A stretch of DNA of 64,000 bases from CBDDEC01 sp965226785 (GTDB lineage Bacteria > Chloroflexota > Dehalococcoidia > UBA2979). Numbering within the stretch: the first letter of the stretch is position 1; every line of letters begins with the position of its first letter. This document shows positions 58,894 through 64,000 of the stretch, in pieces. Under the pieces are notes generated by a model. It was not told the DNA's origin, made no database searches, and saw only the letters and a program-made list of their open reading frames with translations. The stretch is taken from positions 434,001 to 498,000 of the forward strand of contig CBDDEC010000004.1 in the NCBI GenBank assembly GCA_965226785.1, given 5' to 3'. Position numbers and translations under genes: made by a program.

Positions 58894-61800
58894 CTACCGG
58901 AGCGAATCAGCAAGTAGCTCGACCGCATGGCGCGGGCGACGCGACGAGAAGTGGTCGATCTGCTGCCGGCACGAGACGCCGGTGACGAGGATCTCCGTGT
59001 CGTCCGAGGCGCCCTCGACGGCCGGGATCAGGGAGCGCCGGGCCATCGCCTCTGAGATCTCGTAATGCTCGGCCTCGAAGCCGAACGAGCCGGCCATGCC
59101 ACAGCAGGCGCTATCCACCAGCTCGACTTCGAGGCCGGGGACCAGCGCGAGTGCCTCGAGAGTCGGCTCTGCGCCGACGAGTGCCTTCTGATGGCAGTGG
59201 GCGTGCAGGAGCGCTCGAGACGTCGGCGCGCCCTCGAAGATGTCGCGCACCGAGCCATCCCCCGCCGCCAGTTCCACGATCAGTTCGTCCAGGAGCCGCG
59301 CTGCCCCGGCGACGGTCTTGGCGTCGTCGTTGCGCAGCAGGTCCGGGTACTCGTCGCGCAGAGTCAGCAGGCAGGAGGGCTCGATGCCGACGATGGGCAG
59401 GCCACGCTGGGCGTAGGGGAGGAGCACCTCGACGGCCTGCTGCGCCCATTCGCGCGCCTCGGCGAGCTGCCCCTTCGAGATCAGCGGCCGTCCGCAGCAG
59501 CCGAGGCGCTGGACCACCGTCACCCGGTAACCAAGTGCCTCCAGCACCCGCACGGCCGCCTGCCCCGCCTCCGGGTGGAAGTACTGCGTGAAGGTGTCGT
59601 CGAAGAACACCACCTCGCCGCGAGGCGCGTGAGCGGTCGGCGCGCGGTCAGCGAACCAGCGCCGGAACCTGTGGCGGGCGAACGTGGGTAGTGACCGTCG
59701 GCGGTGGATGCCGATCGTGCGTTCGAGGAGTGCTCGAACGGGAGCAAGGCGCGCTATGGCGTTCGCGACAGGAACGAGAGCCGGAAGGGCTGTCGCCACA
59801 CGCGCGCCAGTGGCGATACGGCCGAACAGCCGCGAGCGGAGCGGCACGCCGTGGCGTTCGTGGTACGCGGTCAGCACCTCGTACTTCAGCTTCGCCATGT
59901 CGACGCCAGACGGGCACTCCGCCTTGCAGGCCTTGCACTCCACGCACAGGTCGAGGGCGTCGTAGACGCGCTCCCCGGCGAGCTCGGACGCCGGGATGAC
60001 GCCGTTCAGTGCCTGTCGCAGCAGGTTGGCGCGACCGCGAGTCGAGTGCTCCTCGTCGGCCGTCACCATGTACGAAGGACACATGCCGCCGTCGTCCTTG
60101 CGGCAGGCGCCCTGGCCGTTGCACAGCTCCACGGCGCGGGCGAGGCCGCCGTCGGCGCTGAAATCGAGATAGGTCGGCGGCAGCAGGTTGACGGTGTCGG
60201 GGCCCAGTCGCAGGTTGTCGCGCAACGGCGGCGTGTCGATGATCTTGCCGGGGTTGAGCAGCCCTCGAGGGTCGAAGGTGCGCTTCAGTTCGCGGAAGGC
60301 CTCCGTCAGCTCCGGGCCGAACATGCGCTCCGTGAAGACGCCGCGGAGGATGCCGTCGCCGTGTTCGCCCGAGAGCGAGCCGCCGAACTCGAGCACGAGG
60401 TCGGCGACATCGCTCGCGATCGATTCTGCGACGTCGAGGCCCTCGCTCTGCTTGACGTTGATCATCGGGCGGATGTGCAGGCACCCGACCGAGGCGTGCC
60501 CGTAGTAAGCGGCGGTCGTGCCATGGGCTTGCACGACCGCGTCGAAGCGCGTCACGAAGTCGGCGAGGCGCTCCGGCGGGACGGCCGTGTCCTCGACCAG
60601 CGCGACCGGCTTGGCGTCACCCTTCACCGACATCAGCACGCCGAGGCCCGCCTGACGCATGCGCCAGAGCCGCAGTTGCTCACCGGCGTTCGTGGTCGAG
60701 TGCGTGGCATAGGCGCCCGCCCGTGCCTCGAGGTCGGTCGCGAGGGCGTCCAGGCGCGCCTGGATCGCCGTTTCGTCGTCACCGAACAACTCGATCAGCA
60801 GGAGCGCGCCGGGATCCCCGACGACGAAGTCGACCAGGCTCGCGTAGCCGATGCTCTCGTGGCAGCGCTCGATGATGACGTTGTCGATCAGCTCGATGGC
60901 GGCCGGTTCGTGCTCGAGAGCCGCCATCGTCGCGGCGCAGGCTGCCGGCACGGACTCGAAGTGCAACACCGCGAGGCCACGGGCCACCGGCAGCGGCTCC
61001 AGCCGCACGCGCGCCGAGGTGGCGACAGCCAGCGTGCCCTCCGAGCCAACGATCACGCGCGCGAGGTTCATCGGCCCGTCACCGGTGAACTCGTCGAGGT
61101 TGTAGCCGCTGACGCGCCGCTGGATCTTCGGGTAGTGCTCTGCGATCGCCTCACGCTGGGCGTGGGCGATGCGACGGGTGCCGCGGTAGGCGGCGCCCTC
61201 GAGACCGGGCAGGTCGAGCTTCGCCTCGAGCCGCGTGCCAGCGAGTTCCTCGAACGTCGTCGCTGTGCCGTCGGCGAGCACGACGTCGAGGTCGATCACC
61301 TGCTCGAGTGTCTTGCCGTACAGCACCGAATGCGTGCCGCAGGAGTTGTTGCCGATTCCTCCCCCGACGGTCGCGCGGTTCTTTGTCGAGGGGTCCACCG
61401 TGTAGTTGAGCCCGTACGGCCTGAGTTCACGGTTGAGTTCGTCGATCACCAGCCCGGGCTCCACGCGCGCCCAGCGTTCCTCGACGTTGACCTCGACGAG
61501 ACGGTTGAGGTGGCGCGAGCAGTCGAGGACGATCGCGTGGTTCACCGCCTGGCCGGCCAGGCTCGTCCCGGCGCCACGCGGCAGGAGCGGCACGCCGGTG
61601 TCATTGGCGACGCGCACCGCGTGCTGGACATCCTCGGCGGAACGAGGGAAGACGACGGCGACCGGCTCCATCTCGTAAATCGACGCATCGGTGGCGTAGA
61701 GGAGCCGCGAGGGGCGGTCGACGAGCACGTCGTCGCGACCAGCCTCAAGGCCCGCGGCGAGCGTGGTGGCGAGCGCCTCGAAGCTTGTGGGGCCCTCGTG

Positions 61801-61896
61801 GAGCGTGTCGAGCGCGCGTTGCACCGAGGCGTGGCGCGTGGGCGTTTCGCCCTGGATCACCGGTCGCGGGTCGGCGGGCCGGGGAGTGGTGGTCAC
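58894..61896 (-). CDS. FAD-linked oxidase/Fe-S oxidoreductase fusion (GlcD-GlcF/D-LDH-like)
   Basis: A 1000-residue protein. Residues 60-300 are an FAD-binding PCMH domain (LLPRGAGTSLAGQAV, VDPSTKNRATVGGGIGNNSCG); 300-560 the C-terminal FAD-oxidase domain (GEHGDGILRG, RTFDPRGLLNPGKI). After about 590 come two 4Fe-4S motifs (CRKDDGGMCP and CVECKACKAECP) and two CCG domains (RLGCCGRP and DSACCGMAG) that bind a further cluster. It probably oxidises D-lactate, glycolate or a similar 2-hydroxyacid, passing electrons to quinone. GTG 61896 chosen; the in-frame extension to 62658 crosses other genes. A single long fusion of what are often two genes. Confidence 0.9.
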   Translation of the reverse strand: MTTTPRPADPRPVIQGETPTRHASVQRALDTLHEGPTSFEALATTLAAGLEAGRDDVLVDRPSRLLYATDASIYEMEPVAVVFPRSAEDVQHAVRVANDTGVPLLPRGAGTSLAGQAVNHAIVLDCSRHLNRLVEVNVEERWARVEPGLVIDELNRELRPYGLNYTVDPSTKNRATVGGGIGNNSCGTHSVLYGKTLEQVIDLDVVLADGTATTFEELAGTRLEAKLDLPGLEGAAYRGTRRIAHAQREAIAEHYPKIQRRVSGYNLDEFTGDGPMNLARVIVGSEGTLAVATSARVRLEPLPVARGLAVLHFESVPAACAATMAALEHEPAAIELIDNVIIERCHESIGYASLVDFVVGDPGALLLIELFGDDETAIQARLDALATDLEARAGAYATHSTTNAGEQLRLWRMRQAGLGVLMSVKGDAKPVALVEDTAVPPERLADFVTRFDAVVQAHGTTAAYYGHASVGCLHIRPMINVKQSEGLDVAESIASDVADLVLEFGGSLSGEHGDGILRGVFTERMFGPELTEAFRELKRTFDPRGLLNPGKIIDTPPLRDNLRLGPDTVNLLPPTYLDFSADGGLARAVELCNGQGACRKDDGGMCPSYMVTADEEHSTRGRANLLRQALNGVIPASELAGERVYDALDLCVECKACKAECPSGVDMAKLKYEVLTAYHERHGVPLRSRLFGRIATGARVATALPALVPVANAIARLAPVRALLERTIGIHRRRSLPTFARHRFRRWFADRAPTAHAPRGEVVFFDDTFTQYFHPEAGQAAVRVLEALGYRVTVVQRLGCCGRPLISKGQLAEAREWAQQAVEVLLPYAQRGLPIVGIEPSCLLTLRDEYPDLLRNDDAKTVAGAARLLDELIVELAAGDGSVRDIFEGAPTSRALLHAHCHQKALVGAEPTLEALALVPGLEVELVDSACCGMAGSFGFEAEHYEISEAMARRSLIPAVEGASDDTEILVTGVSCRQQIDHFSSRRPRHAVELLADSLR

Positions 61897-61954
61897 GGCG
61901 CGAGCGTAGCACGGGTGATCGCGACGAAATTCTGCGAAAATACCGCGCCTGTGA

Positions 61955-61980
61955 TGTCGATCTGCGCGGGGCTGCCCGTA
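61955..61980 (+). promoter_or_regulatory. Candidate ECF42 promoter
   Basis: TGTCGA (61955-61960) and CGTA (61977-61980), 16 bp apart, 55 bp upstream of the YCII gene. From memory, ECF42 promoters in Streptomyces carry TGTCGA at -35 and a CGA/TC type -10; the -35 is an exact match and the -10 partial. Autoregulation of the YCII-sigma pair would follow. Confidence 0.45.
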
Positions 61981-62034
61981 GTGATCATGGAGCGACAGGC
62001 CTCCAGAGACGTGTGAGAAGGAATGGAGATTCGC

Positions 62035-62376
62035 GTGCAGTACATGCTGTTGATCTACGAAGACGAGGCGGCCGAGGACGGTCCGCCGGATGACGTCGTG
62101 ATGGCCGGCTACATGGCATTTGGCGAGGAGATCACCACGAACGGGAGTTTCGTAGCCGGTGAGGCGCTGCAGCCGACCAGCACGGCGACGACCGTGCGCG
62201 TGCGCGACGGCGAGACCGGTTCCACTGACGGTCCGTTCGCGGAGACGAAGGAAGTCCTCGGTGGCTTCTACATCGTGAACGTCGACAATCTCGACGACGC
62301 GATCGCCACGGCGGCGAAGATCCCGGGCGCCGCGACCGGCGCGGTCGAGGTGCGGCCGATCCTGGTGTTCGACTAG
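62035..62376 (+). CDS. YCII/DGPF-domain protein
   Basis: 113 residues from the GTG start MQYMLLIYEDEA; the usual family start is M-(K/R)-YMLLIY. An ATG four codons upstream has its AAGGA too close, while GGAG is 6 bp before the GTG. The STDGPFAETKEVLGGFYIV segment carries the DGPF motif that names the group, with His/Asp-type fold of YCII-related proteins. These proteins accompany ECF42 sigma factors, and the sigma gene starts 7 bp downstream. Their biochemical role is not established. Confidence 0.88.
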   Translation: MQYMLLIYEDEAAEDGPPDDVVMAGYMAFGEEITTNGSFVAGEALQPTSTATTVRVRDGETGSTDGPFAETKEVLGGFYIVNVDNLDDAIATAAKIPGAATGAVEVRPILVFD

Positions 62377-62383
62377 CGATCCG

Positions 62384-63667
62384 ATGAGCGAACGCTCTGC
62401 CGCGACGGATTCCGCCTCGGGCAGCGCGCTTGAGGAGGTGTTCCGGCGCGAGTCGGGACAGATTCTCGCCACGCTGATTCGCGCCACCGGCGACTTCGAC
62501 CTCGCCGAGGAGGCGCTGGCTGACGCGGTGGCGGTGGCGGTGGAGCGCTGGCCTGTAGACGGTGTCCCGGCGAACCCGGGCGGATGGCTCACGACGACGG
62601 CGCGGCGGCGTGCGATTGATCGCATCCGCCGCGACCGTCGCTTCGCGTCGAAGCTCACGGCCCTCGGCGCGCTCTACTCGCAGCAAGAACACGAACCGGT
62701 CGAGGAGACGCCGCCGGAGGAGCGCCACGACGGCACGGTGGGCGACGACCGGCTGCGACTGATCTTCACCTGCTGCCATCCCGCGCTTTCCACCGAGGCG
62801 CGCGTCGCGCTGACGCTGCGGACCCTGGGTGGCCTCACCACCCCGGAGATCGCGCGCGCGTTCCTCGTGGCTGAACCGACGATGGCACAGCGCATCGTGC
62901 GCGCGAAGCGCAAGATCCGGGACGCCGGCATCCCGTATCGCATCCCGCCCGCGCACCTGCTGCCGGAGCGGCTCGCGTCCGTACTGGCCGTCGTTTACCT
63001 CATCTTCAACGAGGGCTACTCGGCCAGCGAGGGCGAGCGGCTCGTGCGCAAGGACCTGGCGGAGGAGGCGATCCGACTCGGCCGCGTGCTCGCCGACCTG
63101 ATGCCGGCCGAGCCCGAAGCGCTGGGGCTGCTGGCGCTGATGCTGCTCCACCATGCGCGGCGGGAGGCGCGGACGGACGCTGAGGGCGACCTCGTGACGC
63201 TCGAGGCACAGGATCGGTCACTCTGGGACAGCGCGCTCATCGCCGAGGGGCAGCGTCTCCTCGACGCGGCGATGCTGCGACGGCGGCCGGGGAGCTACCA
63301 GGTGCAGGCGGCAATCGCGGCGCTCCACGACGAGACAGCAGTGGCCGGCGAGACCGACTGGTCGCAGATCGCCGCGCTCTACGCGACCCTCGAGCGGCTG
63401 CAACCGTCGCCGGTGGTCGCACTGAACCGGGCGGTCGCGATTGCGATGGCGGAAAGCCTCGATGCCGGGTTGAGTCGCCTCGAGAGCCTCGCCGGGGAGC
63501 TTGAGGAGTACCACCTCTGGCATGCCGCCCGCGCCGACCTACTGCGCCGCGCGGCGCGCTACGAGGAGGCGGCGGTCGCCTATTCGGCGGCGATCGCGCG
63601 CTGTGGCAACGAGATCGAGCGGCGCTACCTCGAACGGCGGCTCGTAGAGATGGGCTCGCAGACCTAG
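62384..63667 (+). CDS. ECF42-type RNA polymerase sigma factor
   Basis: 427 residues. Region 2 (about 20-95): FRRESGQILATLIRATGDFDLAEEALADAVAVAVERWP, WLTTTARRRAIDRIRR; region 4 (about 125-185): LRLIFTCCHPALSTEARVALTLRTLGGLTTPEIARAFLVAEPTMAQRIVRAKRKI. The CCHPAL phrase is family-typical. A roughly 230-residue C-terminal extension with helical-pair TPR-like repeats replaces an anti-sigma partner. It is encoded directly after the DGPF protein, as in described ECF42 modules. No anti-sigma gene is nearby. Confidence 0.94.
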   Translation: MSERSAATDSASGSALEEVFRRESGQILATLIRATGDFDLAEEALADAVAVAVERWPVDGVPANPGGWLTTTARRRAIDRIRRDRRFASKLTALGALYSQQEHEPVEETPPEERHDGTVGDDRLRLIFTCCHPALSTEARVALTLRTLGGLTTPEIARAFLVAEPTMAQRIVRAKRKIRDAGIPYRIPPAHLLPERLASVLAVVYLIFNEGYSASEGERLVRKDLAEEAIRLGRVLADLMPAEPEALGLLALMLLHHARREARTDAEGDLVTLEAQDRSLWDSALIAEGQRLLDAAMLRRRPGSYQVQAAIAALHDETAVAGETDWSQIAALYATLERLQPSPVVALNRAVAIAMAESLDAGLSRLESLAGELEEYHLWHAARADLLRRAARYEEAAVAYSAAIARCGNEIERRYLERRLVEMGSQT

Positions 63668-63716
63668 GCTCACGCGCGCGCCGCCCGGGCGTAGGCTGCC
63701 TCGGAAGGTGGGTGTG

Positions 63717-64000
63717 ATGCGCTGGTGGAACCGCCCGCTCGTACCAATTGCCGCCTCGCGCTTCGGCGCGTGGATGTACATCCACGTGCTCACGTACATC
63801 GACCGGGTGCTGCTGCGAGTCAGCCGCGGGCGTCTCGGCACGAGCGTCGGCGAGCCGCTGCTGCTGCTGACCACGACGGGGGCACGCACAGGACGCCGGC
63901 ACACCGTGCCGCTCCTCTTTCTCACCGACGGCGACGACATCGTCCTGTTCGCCTCGAAGGGCGGCGCCACGCAGCACCCCTCGTGGTATCGCAACCTGAA
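63717..64000 (+). CDS. Ddn-like F420/quinone reductase family protein, truncated
   Basis: The first 94 codons of a split-barrel flavin/F420-dependent protein (DUF385, nitroreductase/quinone reductase group). PLLLLTTTGARTGRRHTVPLLFLTDGDDIVLFASKGG is the family core with the GARTG cofactor loop; HPSWYRNL follows at the right edge. ATG 63717 behind GGAAGGTGG. The gene continues beyond the window. Presence hints at F420 use by the host, by inference only. Confidence 0.88.
   Translation, partial: MRWWNRPLVPIAASRFGAWMYIHVLTYIDRVLLRVSRGRLGTSVGEPLLLLTTTGARTGRRHTVPLLFLTDGDDIVLFASKGGATQHPSWYRNL

Noticed and set aside
59704..62016. 770-codon plus-strand frame opposite the FAD/Fe-S oxidoreductase
   Set aside because: Shadow of the 1000-residue gene; no recognisable domain and it runs through the other gene's promoter region.
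61897..62658. In-frame N-terminal extension of the FAD/Fe-S protein to 62658
   Set aside because: It would overlap the DGPF and sigma-factor genes in antisense; the GTG at 61896 directly precedes the conserved N-terminal region.

Overview
The window is high-GC, densely coded bacterial chromosome with short intergenic gaps, many ATGA/GTGA/TGATG overlaps and mostly clear GGAGG-type ribosome binding sites. Gene content suggests a free-living aerobic heterotroph: LLM-class flavin monooxygenases, SDRs, three CaiB-type CoA-transferases, enoyl-CoA hydratases, phytanoyl-CoA-type dioxygenase, F420-type (Ddn-like) reductase, Tat/lipobox solute-binding protein, ECF42-type sigma factor. This mix, plus HemQ next to siroheme decarboxylase, fits a Chloroflexota-like lineage best, with Actinomycetota as the alternative; no rRNA or ribosomal protein gene is present to fix this, so placement is inference.

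Layout. 1-5.5 kb (minus): catabolic operon of SDR, LLM monooxygenase (frameshifted), small protein, amidohydrolase, diiron ferritin-like protein, 2x[4Fe-4S] ferredoxin and a truncated gene. 5.6-9.8 kb (plus): ABC importer (solute-binding lipoprotein plus two permeases, no ATPase), preceded by a decayed tandem copy of its own promoter/leader/signal-peptide region. 9.9-12.2 kb: lipoprotein, LacI regulator, nitroreductase. 12.2-27.8 kb: a large tetrapyrrole/sulfur locus. Leftward from a divergent promoter at about 19.6 kb run a DUF4202 gene, precorrin-2 dehydrogenase, hemA, hemC, cobA-hemD, hemB, hemL (glutamyl-tRNA to siroheme). Rightward run a siroheme-dependent sulfite/nitrite reductase, cysD, cysN, cysH, an aldo/keto reductase, a fused siroheme decarboxylase (AhbA-AhbB) and hemQ. 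Together these suggest siroheme is both the sulfite reductase cofactor and an intermediate of heme b, with HemQ performing the last step; AhbC is not in the window.

27.9-36.5 kb: SDR, MBL-fold hydrolase, CoA-transferases, enoyl-CoA hydratase, DUF6282-like metallohydrolase, Ldh-type dehydrogenase. 36.7-38.6 kb: a translationally coupled tyrosine integrase/zinc-ribbon pair beside tRNA-Gly(TCC). 38.6-44.4 kb: D-cysteine-desulfhydrase-like enzyme, second LLM monooxygenase, DinB-like and SCP2 proteins, SUI1/YciH factor, enoyl-CoA hydratase, and an SDR broken inside a 58-bp quasi-palindrome. 44.5-49.7 kb: OmpR-type two-component pair, a secreted repeat protein with a Pho-box-like upstream element, small membrane protein, discoidin-like lipoprotein, UspA. 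49.7-58.9 kb: glycine-oxidase-like flavoprotein, MBL hydrolase, TSUP permease, HAD hydrolase, RibD-like reductase, orphan response regulator, TrkA/TrkH potassium uptake, PhyH dioxygenase, GNAT. 58.9-64 kb: 1000-residue FAD/Fe-S oxidoreductase, YCII(DGPF)-ECF42 sigma module with a candidate self-promoter, and a truncated Ddn-like reductase.

Five genes carry single-base frameshifts whose repair restores a family-like reading frame. Several sit in short homopolymers, so some may be sequence errors. The one at 43.7 kb sits in a perfect inverted repeat and may be a real templated mutation.
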